DNA of 64,000 nt from Cryobacterium psychrotolerans (GCF_900101115.1 NZ_FNFU01000011.1:1-64000); one strand, 5' to 3'; counted from the stretch's first letter, positions 8,226 to 18,924 are shown. Numbers and translations are program-made. The notes: generated from the sequence alone by a model not told the origin.

Positions 8226-9233
8226 CTAACCGACGGATGTGCCGTGCACGGCGTGTGGTTCGATGGCTGCGATCTCGTCTTCGCTCAGCGCCGGGGCCTC
8301 CAATGCGGCGACGTTCTGCTCCAGCTGCGCAACGCTGCTCGCGCCGATGAGTACCGAGGTCACGGACGGCTGCCGCAGGATCCAGGTCAGGGCCAGCTGC
8401 GCGAGGGTCTGGTGGCGTGCGGCGGCAATTCCGTTGAGCGCACGCACCCGGCCGAGGTACGTGTCGGACAGGGCCGACTCCGACAGGAATCCGCTGTTGG
8501 CGATGCGGGAACCCGCCGGCACCCGGCCGTCGAGGTACCGGTCGGTCAGGAGCCCCTGCGCCAGCGGGGAGAAGACGATGCTGCCGACGCCGAGTTCGTC
8601 GAGGACCGGGAACAGCCCGTCCTCGATGTGACGGTCGAACATGGAGTAGCGCGGCTGGTGGATGAGCAACGGCACGTTGTGCTCGGCCAGGGCGGCCGCG
8701 GCCGCGCGGGTCTGCTCGGGGTCGTAGCTCGAGATCCCCGCGTACAGGGCCTTCCCCTGCTGCACGGCGGTGGCCAGGGCGCCCATCGTCTCCTCGATCG
8801 GGGTGTTCGGATCCGGCCGGTGCGAGTAGAAGATGTCGACGTAGTCCAGACCCATCCGGCCGAGGCTCGCGTCGAGGGACGAGAGCATGTACTTGCGGGA
8901 GCCCCATTCGCCGTACGGGCCCGGCCACATGTCGTACCCGGCCTTGCTGGAGATGATCATTTCGTCCCGGTAGGGCCGGAAGTCCTCGGCGAAGATCCGG
9001 CCGAAGTTGGTCTCGGCGGCGCCGGGGGGCGGACCGTAGTTGTTGGCCAGGTCGAAGTGGGTGACTCCGAGGTCGAAGGCGCGGCGCAGGATGGCCCGCT
9101 GGGTGTCGATCGGGCGCTCGTGGCCGAAGTTGTGCCAGAGGCCGAGGGACACGGCGGGGAGCTTGAGGCCGCTCCGACCGGTGTGACGGTAGTCCATGGC
9201 GGCGTAGCGGTCATCAGCGGCAACAAAGGTCAT
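8226..9233 (-). CDS. Aldo/keto reductase, L-glyceraldehyde-3-phosphate reductase type
   Basis: 335-residue (beta/alpha)8 NADPH-dependent reductase. The catalytic Tyr is in the FDLANNYGPPPGAAE segment, typical of the YghZ/MgrA subgroup, followed by GRIFAEDFRPYRDE, the Lys of SSKAGYDM and the His of DIFYSHRPD. The C terminus carries the cofactor loop VLIGASSVAQLEQN. YghZ-type enzymes reduce L-glyceraldehyde 3-phosphate and methylglyoxal-like aldehydes. The gene is transcribed away from msrA from a promoter in a 17-bp gap. Assignment to the subgroup is strong; the physiological substrate is inferred. Confidence 0.9.
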   Translation of the reverse strand: MTFVAADDRYAAMDYRHTGRSGLKLPAVSLGLWHNFGHERPIDTQRAILRRAFDLGVTHFDLANNYGPPPGAAETNFGRIFAEDFRPYRDEMIISSKAGYDMWPGPYGEWGSRKYMLSSLDASLGRMGLDYVDIFYSHRPDPNTPIEETMGALATAVQQGKALYAGISSYDPEQTRAAAAALAEHNVPLLIHQPRYSMFDRHIEDGLFPVLDELGVGSIVFSPLAQGLLTDRYLDGRVPAGSRIANSGFLSESALSDTYLGRVRALNGIAAARHQTLAQLALTWILRQPSVTSVLIGASSVAQLEQNVAALEAPALSEDEIAAIEPHAVHGTSVG

Positions 9234-9250
9234 GGAGTTACTCTAGAGGC
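9234..9250. promoter_or_regulatory. Overlapping divergent leaderless -10 boxes
   Basis: The 17-bp gap between two divergent start codons contains TTACTCTAGAG. Read rightward, TACTCT (9239-9244) ends 6 nt before the msrA GTG. Read leftward, TAGAGT (9240-9245) ends 6 nt before the reductase ATG. The two TANNNT boxes overlap by five bases, so the two polymerases could not bind together. Confidence 0.6.
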
Positions 9251-9775
9251 GTGCAAACTTTCGTAGTAGCAGGTGGATGTTTCTGGTGTCTCGACGCCGT
9301 GTATCGGGTTTTGCGTGGGGTGAGTGACGTCGTCTCCGGGTACACCGGCGGTGAGGTCCCGAACCCGAGTTACGAGTCGGTGTGCACCGGCCGCACCGGG
9401 CATGCCGAGGCCATCGCGGTGACGTTCGACCCCGAGGTCATCCCGGCCGAGGTGATCCTGGACGTGTTCTTCACCCTCCACGACCCGACCCAGCTGAACC
9501 GGCAGGGCGCCGACGTCGGCACCCAGTACCGGTCGGCGATGTTCTACGCGGACGACGAGCAGAAGCAGCTCTTCGATACGGCGCGCGAGCGAGCCAACGG
9601 CTGGTGGGACGGCGGCATCGTCACCACGATCGAGCCGCTCGGCGAGTATTTCGTCGCCGAGGACTACCACCAGGACTTCTTTGCGAAGAACCCGGGCCAG
9701 GGCTACTGCATGGCCGTTGCCCTGCCGAAGGTGAACAAGATCCGCAAGTCGTACTCGCAGTACATCGTCGCGTAG
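9251..9775 (+). CDS. msrA: Peptide-methionine (S)-S-oxide reductase
   Basis: 174-residue MsrA, a cytosolic repair enzyme reducing the S-epimer of methionine sulfoxide with thioredoxin. The active-site motif GGCFWC has the catalytic Cys at residue 10, and the YTGG and GHAEA-x-x-V segments are intact. A further Cys near residue 157 (GYCMAVALP) may serve as the resolving residue. The GTG start is supported by the TACTCT box 6 nt upstream and by the position of the GGCFWC motif close to the N terminus, as is usual. No MsrB domain is fused. Confidence 0.95.
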   Translation: MQTFVVAGGCFWCLDAVYRVLRGVSDVVSGYTGGEVPNPSYESVCTGRTGHAEAIAVTFDPEVIPAEVILDVFFTLHDPTQLNRQGADVGTQYRSAMFYADDEQKQLFDTARERANGWWDGGIVTTIEPLGEYFVAEDYHQDFFAKNPGQGYCMAVALPKVNKIRKSYSQYIVA

Positions 9776-10015
9776 CGATCCGCGGCTCGTCGTCCTGGGC
9801 CGGCTGGTTCTCCACAGCCTGCCGGTTCGGTGGAATTGCCCGGATGCCGGGCGGTCGCTCCCGCGCGCCCTCGAGGCGAGCACACTCGTCGTACGCGGCC
9901 CGGGTGTGACAAAACTGGCACGAGTGGTTGTTCCCGGGTCGCGCGCACGGGGCGTCCGCCCTGCGCAGGCGTTCGTGCAGCTGCTCGCGCAGCTGGTCGT
10001 GCAGGGAGGCACATC

Positions 10016-10546
10016 ATGACGAGCGACACCATGACCCTGACGGGAATCGTGGCGACGACGCCGCGGCACCTGGTCACGAGTTCCGGTTTGGCCATCACGT
10101 CTTTCCGTCTGGCGTCCGGGCAGCGCCGGTTCGACCGCAAACGCAACGCCTGGGTGGATGCCGACCCGAATTGGTACACCGTTTCGTCCTTCCGGCAGCT
10201 GGCGCACAATGTCGTGGCGTCGGTCAGGAAAGGTCAACATGTGGTGGTGACCGGCAGGCTGCGCGTGCGCGACTGGGAGAATGCGGATCGAAACGGAACA
10301 TCGGTCGAGCTCGAGGCGGACGCGATCGGCCATGACCTCACCTGGTGCACGACGGCGTACGTGCGCAGTGCGCCTGCGGCCGCGCCGGCGCCGCGGCCTG
10401 CGATGGAACAGGAGGACCCGGAGCTGGACGCCTCGGAGCAGGGGGGTTCGGAGCAGGGGGGCTCGGACCAGGGCGCCGCGGAGCAGGCAGAGCCCGGCTC
10501 CTTTGCTCCCCGCGGGGCGCCGAGCCTCGCGACCCTAGACTCGTAG
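10016..10546 (+). CDS. Single-stranded DNA-binding protein, second type
   Basis: 176-residue OB-fold protein. The N-terminal 110 residues show SSB features: LTGIVATTPRHL, SFRLASGQRRFD, WYTVSSFRQLAHN and GQHVVVTGRLRVRDWEN. The C-terminal tail is rich in Glu, Gln, Ser and Gly with short SEQGG repeats but lacks the DDDxPF tip of the main replicative SSB. That suggests a paralogue used in repair or competence rather than the essential copy. The ATG at 10016 is preceded by GGGAGG; the longer open frame upstream has no ribosome-binding site. It is followed by a lipoprotein gene and ettA on the same strand. Confidence 0.8.
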   Translation: MTSDTMTLTGIVATTPRHLVTSSGLAITSFRLASGQRRFDRKRNAWVDADPNWYTVSSFRQLAHNVVASVRKGQHVVVTGRLRVRDWENADRNGTSVELEADAIGHDLTWCTTAYVRSAPAAAPAPRPAMEQEDPELDASEQGGSEQGGSDQGAAEQAEPGSFAPRGAPSLATLDS

Positions 10547-10580
10547 GGTTGGCCGCGTCGCGGCCGCAGGAGGGCGACGC

Positions 10581-11114
10581 GTGCCGGGTACAGCAGGAAC
10601 GAATCCGACGAGCGGTGGTCGCCACTCCACCATCGGCGCCGCAGCACTGACCGCAGCGCTGATGGCCCTCGGCCTCGCGGCGTGCTCGGCAGATTCGCCG
10701 CCACCCACCCGGACGAGCTGGGCCGGCCCGAGTGCCGCTCCAGGCACAGCCCCGCCCCCCGCGGCCGAGCCGGTCCCGGATCCGACCCTGGCACCCCGGC
10801 TGAGCGCATCCGAGAACCTCGACTACTTCGACTTCATCGCCGCCGGGGTGCTCCGGACCGATCCGGCGGCCGGCGGAAGGGCCTTCATCGACGGCCTCGT
10901 CGCCGGCGGCTTCGACAAGAAGACGATGGAAGTCACCTTCGACCGCACCCAGGCCGACCTCGCCGCGGACTCCGTCCAGTTCTCCGTGCGGGTCAACGAC
11001 GAGTGCCTGATCGGGCAGAACGGGCCGGCGACCGGGGGCTACCACAGCATGGTCGCGGACGTGCTCGGCTCAGGCACGTGTCTCGTGGGCGGCACGCGGC
11101 AAATAGACTGGTAG
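10581..11114 (+). CDS. Putative lipoprotein (DUF6993-like)
   Basis: 177-residue exported protein with a hydrophobic N-terminal segment ending in the lipobox LAAC (Cys at about residue 35), so it should be lipid-anchored outside the membrane. A Pro/Ala-rich linker precedes a compact C-terminal domain (about 70-177) with two cysteines and a final GTRQIDW. It resembles actinobacterial proteins called DUF6993 as far as I recall; the function is unknown. A TAGACT promoter lies about 40 nt upstream and a CAGGAGGG site precedes the GTG. The TAGACT at 11104-11109 serving ettA sits inside its last codons. Confidence 0.7.
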   Translation: MPGTAGTNPTSGGRHSTIGAAALTAALMALGLAACSADSPPPTRTSWAGPSAAPGTAPPPAAEPVPDPTLAPRLSASENLDYFDFIAAGVLRTDPAAGGRAFIDGLVAGGFDKKTMEVTFDRTQADLAADSVQFSVRVNDECLIGQNGPATGGYHSMVADVLGSGTCLVGGTRQIDW

Positions 11115-11116
11115 AT

Positions 11117-12799
<1,683 letters not shown>

Positions 12800-12809
12800 G
12801 AGCATCCGG

Positions 12810-13286
12810 ATGAAGCTGCACGTCCCGATCTCGCTGCGCTGGTCCGACCTTGACGCGTACGGCCACGTCAACAACGCGGAGATGCTGCGCCTGCTCGAAG
12901 AGGCGCGCATCCAGGCGTTCTGGGTGACCGACGAGACGGGCGGCTCGATGCTCGGGGCGAGCACCGCGGTGCTCGACGGCAAGCCGGGGGCGGCGACGCT
13001 CACCCTCATCGCCCGGCAGGAGATCGAGTATCTCGCGCCGGTGCCGTACATGAGGCAGCCGCTGGACGTGCGTCTCTGGCTGGGCAAGCTCGGCGGGGCG
13101 AGCCTCGAGGTCTGCTACGAGGTGTGGAGCCCGGCCGGCCTCGAACCCGCGCTCCTGTACACGCGGGCGAGCACCACGATCGTGCTGGTGGATGCCGTGA
13201 GCGAGCGCCCGCGCAAGATCAACGACGTCGAACGGGCGGCCTGGACGCCGTACCTCGACGAGGCCATCGCGTTCACGCGGCGTTGA
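12810..13286 (+). CDS. Acyl-CoA thioesterase (hotdog fold, 4HBT type)
   Basis: 158-residue protein with the 4-hydroxybenzoyl-CoA thioesterase signature near the N terminus: LRWSDLDAYGHVNNAEMLRL, where the Asp and the HVNN are the catalytic and binding core. It probably hydrolyses acyl-CoA esters in the cytosol. The ATG at 12810 is 10 bp after the ettA stop, so it is likely in the same transcript. The frame is open far upstream, but that reading is a shadow of ettA. The acyl substrate cannot be determined. Confidence 0.85.
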   Translation: MKLHVPISLRWSDLDAYGHVNNAEMLRLLEEARIQAFWVTDETGGSMLGASTAVLDGKPGAATLTLIARQEIEYLAPVPYMRQPLDVRLWLGKLGGASLEVCYEVWSPAGLEPALLYTRASTTIVLVDAVSERPRKINDVERAAWTPYLDEAIAFTRR

Positions 13287-13321
13287 CGAGGTAGCGGCTT
13301 TCCCCCGGGGGTGTCGGCCGG

Positions 13322-13741
13322 CTAGCCGGCCAGCACCGAATCCCCGTCGATCGTGACGGTGACTTTGTCGAGCGGCCGGGGCGCAGGGCCGCCCAGCACC
13401 TCGCCGGTCGTGGCGTCGAACCGTGATCCGTGGCAGGGGCAATCGAACTCGTCGGCCTTCGGGGCGACTATGCAGCCCTGGTGCGTGCAGACGGCGCTGA
13501 AGGCGACGACCTCGCCTGCGGTCGGCTGGGTGAGGAGGATCGGTTTCTTGTCCAGGGTGACCGCGATCGAGCCGCCCACCGGGATGTCCGCCAGTTTGGC
13601 GATCTCGACCGGCGTTCCGGTTCCCTTCGATGACGTGTCGGGGGACCCGGGCTGCGCGCATCCGGCCAGGGCGACAGCAGCCGTGCCGGCGCCTCCGATC
13701 AGGATGACGGTGCGGCGTGAGACATCCGGTGCGTGCGGCAT
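13322..13741 (-). CDS. Rieske [2Fe-2S] domain protein, Tat/lipoprotein type
   Basis: 139-residue exported redox protein. The N terminus has a twin arginine (RR at 9-10) before a hydrophobic stretch ending in LAGC (Cys 28), so it may be Tat-exported and lipid-anchored. The cluster ligands are C85-T-H87-Q-G-C90 and C101-P-C103-H104-G, all present; C90 and C103 form the usual disulfide. A GGAAGGAAC site precedes the ATG at 13741, which is preferred to a GTG at 13768. It faces the thioesterase gene with 35 bp between. Its electron-transfer partner is unknown. Confidence 0.88.
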   Translation of the reverse strand: MPHAPDVSRRTVILIGGAGTAAVALAGCAQPGSPDTSSKGTGTPVEIAKLADIPVGGSIAVTLDKKPILLTQPTAGEVVAFSAVCTHQGCIVAPKADEFDCPCHGSRFDATTGEVLGGPAPRPLDKVTVTIDGDSVLAG

Positions 13742-13821
13742 GCTGGTTCCTTCCGGGATTTCGACCACGACCAGACTGGCACGTCTGCGCGCCGCGGCGC
13801 TACGCTCGCCGGCCGGGGCCG

Positions 13822-14697
13822 TCAGTCAACCTTCTTCGGCAGGCGGACCATCCCCTCCTGGGCGACGGTCGCCAGGAGGATGCCGTCCCGGCTGTAGATG
13901 CTGCCCGTGGACAGGCCCCGGCCGCCCTGCGCGGTCGGGGAATCCTGCAGGTAGAGCAGCCATTCGTCGACGCGGCCGAACCGGTGCCACCACATCGCGT
14001 GGTCCAGGCTCGCCACCTTGAGGCCGGGGGTGGCCCAGGGCAGGCCGTGGCGGCGCAGCACGGGCTCCATGATCGAGTAGTCGCTGGCATAGGCGAGGGC
14101 GGCGCGGTGCAGGTCAGGGTCGTCCGGCATCGGGCCGAGGGACTTCATCCACACGCCCTGCCGCCCGGTGCGCGCGCCATCCACCGTGAGGTAGATCGGC
14201 GAGGGAATGTGGCGCATGTCGAAGGGGCGCTCATTGGCCCAGTACCTGGCCACCGAGTGGTCGAGGTGGCCCAGGGTCTCCTCGGCCGACGGCAGGGACT
14301 CGGGGGCCGGGATGTCCGTCGGCATCTCGATCTGGTGCTCGAGACCGTCGTCCGCGTCCTGGAAAGAAGCGATCATCGACAGGATCGGCAGTCCGTCCTG
14401 GTAGCACTGCGTGCGCCGGGTCGAGAACGAGCGGCCGTCGTGGATCCGCTCGACCGAGAAGGTGATCGGCTGGGCCACGTCCCCCGGCCGCAGGAAGTAC
14501 CCGTGCATGGAATGCACGTGGCGGTCGTCCGGCACGGTGCGCATGGCCGCGACGAGGGACTGGGCGAGCACCTGTCCGCCGAAAACGCGTCCGTGCGGCA
14601 TCCACTGGGAGACGCCCGTGAAGATGTCCTCGCTGGTGCGGGCACCCGTGTCGGTGAGATCCAGGGCGGCCAGGAGACCTTCCATCGGCGTGTTCAT
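13822..14697 (-). CDS. tesB: Acyl-CoA thioesterase II
   Basis: 291-residue TesB-family double-hotdog thioesterase. Visible marks are the N-terminal [37 protein letters not shown] and the C-terminal [13 protein letters not shown] and [19 protein letters not shown] segments, in the right order for the family. It hydrolyses medium- to long-chain acyl-CoAs. Start chosen at ATG with GAGGAGAAG just upstream. The opposite-strand hypothetical gene begins about 100 bp away, so the two are divergently transcribed. Confidence 0.93.
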   Translation of the reverse strand: MNTPMEGLLAALDLTDTGARTSEDIFTGVSQWMPHGRVFGGQVLAQSLVAAMRTVPDDRHVHSMHGYFLRPGDVAQPITFSVERIHDGRSFSTRRTQCYQDGLPILSMIASFQDADDGLEHQIEMPTDIPAPESLPSAEETLGHLDHSVARYWANERPFDMRHIPSPIYLTVDGARTGRQGVWMKSLGPMPDDPDLHRAALAYASDYSIMEPVLRRHGLPWATPGLKVASLDHAMWWHRFGRVDEWLLYLQDSPTAQGGRGLSTGSIYSRDGILLATVAQEGMVRLPKKVD

Positions 14698-14800
14698 GGC
14701 TTCTCCTCGGTGCTTGCTTGCGTGCTGGCTTGCGTGCTGGTTTCGGTGCTGCCCAGGAACCCGGCGTGAGCCCCGTCGTATCTTGGTAGTTTAGAAGCAG

Positions 14801-15478
14801 ATGAGCCAGTCATTTTCCCTCACAGACTCCCTGTCCCTCGCCGACCTCCAGGTCTACCTCTCCCGCGCCGGTCGCGTGGAGGACGGAGCAGTCCGCCTGA
14901 TTTCCGCCGCCGGCGTGCTCGCCGTGTACACCGCGATCCTCTATCCGCGCGGCCTGCTTGACTCGAGCCCCACCGTGCTGGGCCTGCGCACCTTCGCCCT
15001 GACGGAACCGGTCGAACTCGACGCCGTCGTCCCGGTGCGGTCGTTGCTGGACCGGGTCGCCCGCCTCACCGGGGCCGTCGTCGACCCGGGCGCCCCGGTC
15101 GCCGTCACGGTGCCGCTGGAGGTGAGCACGGTCACCTGGGCCGGGATCTCGCCGCCCCGCGGCGGCTGGCAGTCGCAGGGCGAGGCGGATGCCGCCCTCC
15201 TGGAGAACGCCGCTCGTGCCGGAATCGACGAGGTCGCGGCGTCCATCCCGACCGGAACCGGCGAACAGATCGTGCAGCGCGTGCGCTCCGAGGTCTGGGG
15301 CCGCCCGGTCGAGGGACTCGAATTCGTGCCCAGCGGCGCCGCATTCGCCGCCTACAGCCTCGGCTTTCTCGCTCCGGACGAGCCGGTCGCGCTGTTCGAG
15401 ACCGGCCCCTGGACCCGGCTGAGCACAAGCCGCGGCCACATCCTCGTGCGCCGCAAGCCCTGGACCCTCAAGGCCTAG
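14801..15478 (+). CDS. Conserved-looking hypothetical protein
   Basis: 225-residue soluble protein without a signal peptide or membrane segment. The N terminus MSQSFSLTDSLSLADLQVYL leads into an alternating Val/Leu-rich core (TFALTEPVELDAVVPVRSLLDR, VAVTVPLEVSTVTW), and the C terminus has GRVRR-type charged pattern ending RRKPWTLKA. No catalytic motif is seen. Start at ATG 14801, 8 nt after TAGTTT (14787-14792). Two bases after its stop the long palindrome of 15480-15544 begins. I think homologues exist throughout Microbacteriaceae, but cannot assign a role. Confidence 0.7.
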   Translation: MSQSFSLTDSLSLADLQVYLSRAGRVEDGAVRLISAAGVLAVYTAILYPRGLLDSSPTVLGLRTFALTEPVELDAVVPVRSLLDRVARLTGAVVDPGAPVAVTVPLEVSTVTWAGISPPRGGWQSQGEADAALLENAARAGIDEVAASIPTGTGEQIVQRVRSEVWGRPVEGLEFVPSGAAFAAYSLGFLAPDEPVALFETGPWTRLSTSRGHILVRRKPWTLKA

Positions 15479-15479
15479 T

Positions 15480-15544
15480 CCCGCGAAACCGCAGTTGTGC
15501 GCCTTAAAACGCCCGTTTAGCGCGCACAACTGCGGTTTCGCGGG
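15480..15544. repeat. Long inverted repeat, family A, copy 1
   Basis: Two perfect 23-nt arms (15480-15502 and 15522-15544) around a 19-nt loop. It sits between the stops of two converging genes. Read on the minus strand its loop (GCTAAACGGGCGTTTTAAG) aligns with the loops of the copies at 52744 and 62056. A bidirectional terminator role is plausible. Confidence 0.9.
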
Positions 15545-15560
15545 GAATGTTAGGGCGGGG

Positions 15561-17222
15561 TCAGAGGGCGGCGGCGACCGCGCGGCCGGCGGTGCGTGCG
15601 GAGAACAGGCAGCCGCCGAGGAACGTGCCCTCGAGCGACCGGTAACCGTGCATCCCGCCGCCGCCGAAGCCGCTGGCCTCGCCCGCGGCATAGAGGCCGG
15701 GAACCGGGCGCCCGTTCCAGCCGAGCGCGCGCGCGGACAGGTCGGTCTCAATACCGCCCAGGCTCTTGCGGGTGAGGATGTGCAGCTTGACCGCGATCAG
15801 CGGCCCGTTTTGCGGGTCGAGCAGCTTGTGCGGCGTCGCCACCCGGATGAGCTTGTCGCCGCGATAGTGGCGGGCCTGCCGGATCGCGTTGATCTGGGCA
15901 TCCTTGGCGAAGTCGTTGTCGAGTTGTCGGTCCCGGGCGACGATCTCCTGTTCGATCCGGGCGAAGTCCAGCGGGATGTCGGGGGAGAGCTTCTGCATTC
16001 CGGCCATGAGCTCGAAGAGCGTGTCGGCGACGACGAAGTCGACGCCCTTCTGCTTGAACGCCTCGACCGGCCCGGGCGCACCCGGGCTCACCCTCTGCGC
16101 GAGCAGCCTGAGGTCTTTGCCGGTCAGGTCGGGATTCTGCTCGCTGCCCGAGAGGGCGAATTCCTTCTCGATGATCTTCTGGGTGAGCACGAACCAGCTG
16201 TGCTCGTAGCCGGTCTTCAGGATGTGCTCCAGGGTGCCCAGCGTGTCGAACCCGGGAAACAGCGGCGCCGGCAGCCGGGCGCCGGTCGCGTCGAGCCAGA
16301 GCGACGACGGCCCCGGCAGAATACGGATGCCGTGGGCGGCCCACACGGGATCCCAATTGGTGATCCCCTCCGGATAGTGCCACATCCGGTCGCCGTTGAT
16401 CAGCCGGGCCCCGCCCTGTTCGGCGATGCCGAGCATCCGCCCGTCGACATGCGCAGGGACGCCGGACAACAGGTGCTCGGGTGGTTCGCCCATGCGCTCC
16501 GGCCACTGCGCGCGCACGAGGTCGTGGTTGCCGCCGATGCCTCCGCTGGTGACGATCACGGCCGAGGCGCGCAGGTCGAAGTCGCCGACGGCATCCCGTG
16601 AGCTGGCCACCCCGCGTGCCGCGGAGCTGGCCGCCAGGCGGGTGCCCCGCACGCCGACCACCGAGCCGGCCCGGACGATCAGCGCGTCGACGCGGTGGCG
16701 GTGCAGGGCGCTCACGAGCCCGGCCTGGACCCCGGCGCGCACGGCCCGGATGAAGGGTTCGAGGATGCCGGGACCGGTACCCCAGACGATGTGGAACCGG
16801 GGCACCGAGTTGCCGTGTTCGAGCGCCGTGTAACCGCCCCGTTCGGCCCAGCCGACCACCGGAAAGAACCCGATGCCCTTCTCGCGGAGCCAGGCCCGCT
16901 TCTCGCCGGCGGCGAAGTTCAGATACGCCTCGGCCCAACGCCTCGGCCAGTGGTCTTCCTCCCGGTCGAACCCGGCGCTGCCGAACCAGTCCTGCCGGGC
17001 GAGCTCGAGGGAGTCCTTCACTCCCATGCGGCGCTGTTCGGGCGTGTCGACCAGGAACAGCCCGCCGAATGACCACCAGGCCTGGCCGCCGAGGGAGGCG
17101 GCCGGTTCCTGCTCCACGAGGAGGACCTTCTTGCCGGCCTGGGCCAGTTCGGCCGTCGCGACGAGGCCGGCGATCCCGGCTCCCACGACGATGACATCGG
17201 CTTCGGTCGCGGGTGCGCTCAT
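15561..17222 (-). CDS. FAD-binding dehydrogenase (KstD/fumarate-reductase type)
   Basis: 553-residue flavoprotein. The dinucleotide fold is at the N terminus (VVGAGIAGLVATAELAQAG, GxGxxG, with the acidic strand end LLVEQE). The C terminus carries the second FAD-contact segment GLYAAGEASGFGGGGMHG and LGGCLFSARTAGR. The order is that of the FAD_binding_2 family, whose members act on 3-ketosteroids, fumarate or similar substrates. It is close in length to the actinobacterial group called FAD-binding dehydrogenase rather than to classical KstD. The substrate is unknown. It converges on the 14801 gene across the family A repeat. Confidence 0.88.
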   Translation of the reverse strand: MSAPATEADVIVVGAGIAGLVATAELAQAGKKVLLVEQEPAASLGGQAWWSFGGLFLVDTPEQRRMGVKDSLELARQDWFGSAGFDREEDHWPRRWAEAYLNFAAGEKRAWLREKGIGFFPVVGWAERGGYTALEHGNSVPRFHIVWGTGPGILEPFIRAVRAGVQAGLVSALHRHRVDALIVRAGSVVGVRGTRLAASSAARGVASSRDAVGDFDLRASAVIVTSGGIGGNHDLVRAQWPERMGEPPEHLLSGVPAHVDGRMLGIAEQGGARLINGDRMWHYPEGITNWDPVWAAHGIRILPGPSSLWLDATGARLPAPLFPGFDTLGTLEHILKTGYEHSWFVLTQKIIEKEFALSGSEQNPDLTGKDLRLLAQRVSPGAPGPVEAFKQKGVDFVVADTLFELMAGMQKLSPDIPLDFARIEQEIVARDRQLDNDFAKDAQINAIRQARHYRGDKLIRVATPHKLLDPQNGPLIAVKLHILTRKSLGGIETDLSARALGWNGRPVPGLYAAGEASGFGGGGMHGYRSLEGTFLGGCLFSARTAGRAVAAAL

Positions 17223-17264
17223 CGTGACTCCCCTGTCAGGGTGCGGCGGATCCGCGCGCCCGGG

Positions 17265-17714
17265 TTAGTCCTCGAAGGTGTTGACCATGGCGTGCGCCGC
17301 ACGATCCAAATAGTCCCACAGTGTTTCGCGCTGCAGGGGCGGCAGGCCGACGGAGTCGACGGCTTCGCGCATGTGCAGCAGCCAGCGGTCGCGGGCATCC
17401 GGATTGACCTTGAACGGCTGGTGCCGCTGGCGAAGGCGCGGGTGCCCGCGCTGTTCGCTGTAGGTGCCGGGGCCGCCCCAGTACTGCTCGAGGAACATGG
17501 TGAGGCGTTCGATTGCGCCGCTGAGGTCTTCCTCGGGGTACATCGGCTTCAGCACGGGGTCACCGGCCACCCCTCGGTAGAACTCGGTGACGAGTTTTTC
17601 GAAGAACGGGCGTCCGCCGACCTGTTCGTAGAACGACGGGCCAATCGCGGCGCCGTTCTCACCGTCGCGAAGGTGGACTGCGGCCGGGGTTACCGGGGTG
17701 GGGTCAAGCGTCAT
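17265..17714 (-). CDS. glbO: Group II truncated haemoglobin
   Basis: 149-residue 2-over-2 globin. Group II marks are FYEQVGGRPFFEKLVTEFY at the B helix, the conserved MYPEEDL turn, the Trp in LEQYWGGPGTYSE and the proximal-His region RGHPRLRQRHQPF. It binds O2 or NO at haem in the cytosol. The start is ATG at 17714; it overlaps the last 11 nt of the upstream mscS gene, so the two are translationally coupled. A longer open frame to 17954 is only the mscS shadow (Pro/Arg-rich). Confidence 0.93.
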   Translation of the reverse strand: MTLDPTPVTPAAVHLRDGENGAAIGPSFYEQVGGRPFFEKLVTEFYRGVAGDPVLKPMYPEEDLSGAIERLTMFLEQYWGGPGTYSEQRGHPRLRQRHQPFKVNPDARDRWLLHMREAVDSVGLPPLQRETLWDYLDRAAHAMVNTFED

Positions 17715-18858
17715 CGCGAATCTCCGGATCTGGGGTTGTCTGCACCTGGGGCACGGCCTGGGGCACGGTCGGCGGCACGGGCTCTGACGCGGGCTGTGAC
17801 CCGGCCTTGGGCTTGCGGGGGGCCCTGGGCGCCCGGGACTTCCTGGCCGGGGCGGGCGGCTCGCCGCCATCCGTGAGCACGTCGGGGACCTGAGCCGCGG
17901 CTTCTTCCGCGGCGTCGAGCGAGGGAGTGATGCCGGAGCCGTCGGCCGCGCCATCCGCCCCGGTCATCACGACGCTGTTCAGCGGGGTGAGCGAGACGCC
18001 CATCCCATCGAGCGCCTTCTTCATGTGCAGGCGGAGGTCGCGGGCGAAGTCCCACTTGGCGGATACGCGTGTCTTGACGGCCAGGCGGGTCACAAGGGCC
18101 TCCGCGGTGATCGACTCGAGGCCCCAGATTTCGGGCTTCTCCAGGATGATGCCGCGCCACTTGCGGCTGGAGGCGAGCGCGGTGGCGACGCGCAGCAGTT
18201 CGGCCTGCACGGCCTCGACGTTGGAGCTGTAGGGGATGGCGAGGTCGATGATGACCCGGGCCCAGCCCTGCGACATGTTGCCCACCCGCAGGATCTCGCC
18301 GTTGCGCACGAACCAGAGGGTGCCGTCGACGTCGCGCACCTGGGTGATGCGGATGCCGACGTTCTCGACGACGCCGGAGGCGAAGCCCACGTCGACGATG
18401 TCGCCGACGCCGATCTGGTCCTCCACAACCATGAACAGGCCGTTCAGAATGTCCTTGACGATGTTCTGCGCGCCGAAACCGAGGCCGGCGCCGAGGGCCG
18501 CCGTCAGCAGGGCGAATGAGCCGAGGATGTCCGTGTTGACGACGTTGACGATGAGCAGCACCGTCACGATCAGCAGGGTCACGTTGAGGATGTTCGTGAG
18601 CACCGAACCGAGGGTGCGGGTGCGTTGCACCACGCGCACGGCGGCCAGCGGCGACACGTTCAGGGCCTGCGTGTCGTCGACCTTCTGCGTCCTCTTCACG
18701 CCGGAGACGATCTGCTGGACGACGCGCTGGATGACGAAGTGAAGCACCCAGCGAAGGAGCAGCGCGATGATGATGATCGCGGTGATGTGGAAGATCTTCA
18801 GCCACAGGTAGACGGTGAAGAAGTCGGTCAATTCGGCCCAGATGGAGTCCCAGTTCAT
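17704..18858 (-). CDS. Mechanosensitive ion channel, MscS family
   Basis: 384-residue membrane protein. Three or more N-terminal hydrophobic segments (about 15-40, 85-105 and 112-145) lead into the MscS pore helix with its Gly/Ala-rich stretch AALGAGLGFGAQNIVKDI. The beta domain follows (DQIGVGDIVDVGFASGVVENVGIRI...). The C terminus past residue 300 is Pro/Ala/Lys-rich and likely disordered. It opens under osmotic downshock. ATG lies 9 nt after TAGACT. The globin gene overlaps its 3' end by 11 nt, an unusual pairing that may just be local compactness. Confidence 0.9.
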   Translation of the reverse strand: MNWDSIWAELTDFFTVYLWLKIFHITAIIIIALLLRWVLHFVIQRVVQQIVSGVKRTQKVDDTQALNVSPLAAVRVVQRTRTLGSVLTNILNVTLLIVTVLLIVNVVNTDILGSFALLTAALGAGLGFGAQNIVKDILNGLFMVVEDQIGVGDIVDVGFASGVVENVGIRITQVRDVDGTLWFVRNGEILRVGNMSQGWARVIIDLAIPYSSNVEAVQAELLRVATALASSRKWRGIILEKPEIWGLESITAEALVTRLAVKTRVSAKWDFARDLRLHMKKALDGMGVSLTPLNSVVMTGADGAADGSGITPSLDAAEEAAAQVPDVLTDGGEPPAPARKSRAPRAPRKPKAGSQPASEPVPPTVPQAVPQVQTTPDPEIRDDA

Positions 18859-18886
18859 ATTCGACCCAGTCTACCGAGCGCACGAC

Positions 18887-18913
18887 TGAGCCCGGGCATG
18901 TCGCCCGGGCTCA
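18887..18913 (-). terminator. Hairpin downstream of pepN
   Basis: Perfect 11-bp stem TGAGCCCGGGC/GCCCGGGCTCA around a 5-nt loop, 12 nt past the pepN stop. No U-tract follows, as is common for high-GC terminators. Confidence 0.7.
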
Positions 18914-18924
18914 GGGTGAAACGG

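Noticed and set aside
13313-13328. 16-bp perfect palindrome GGCCGGCTAGCCGGCC at the convergent gene ends
   Set aside because: No loop and mostly built from the stop codon context; not enough to call a terminator or a site.
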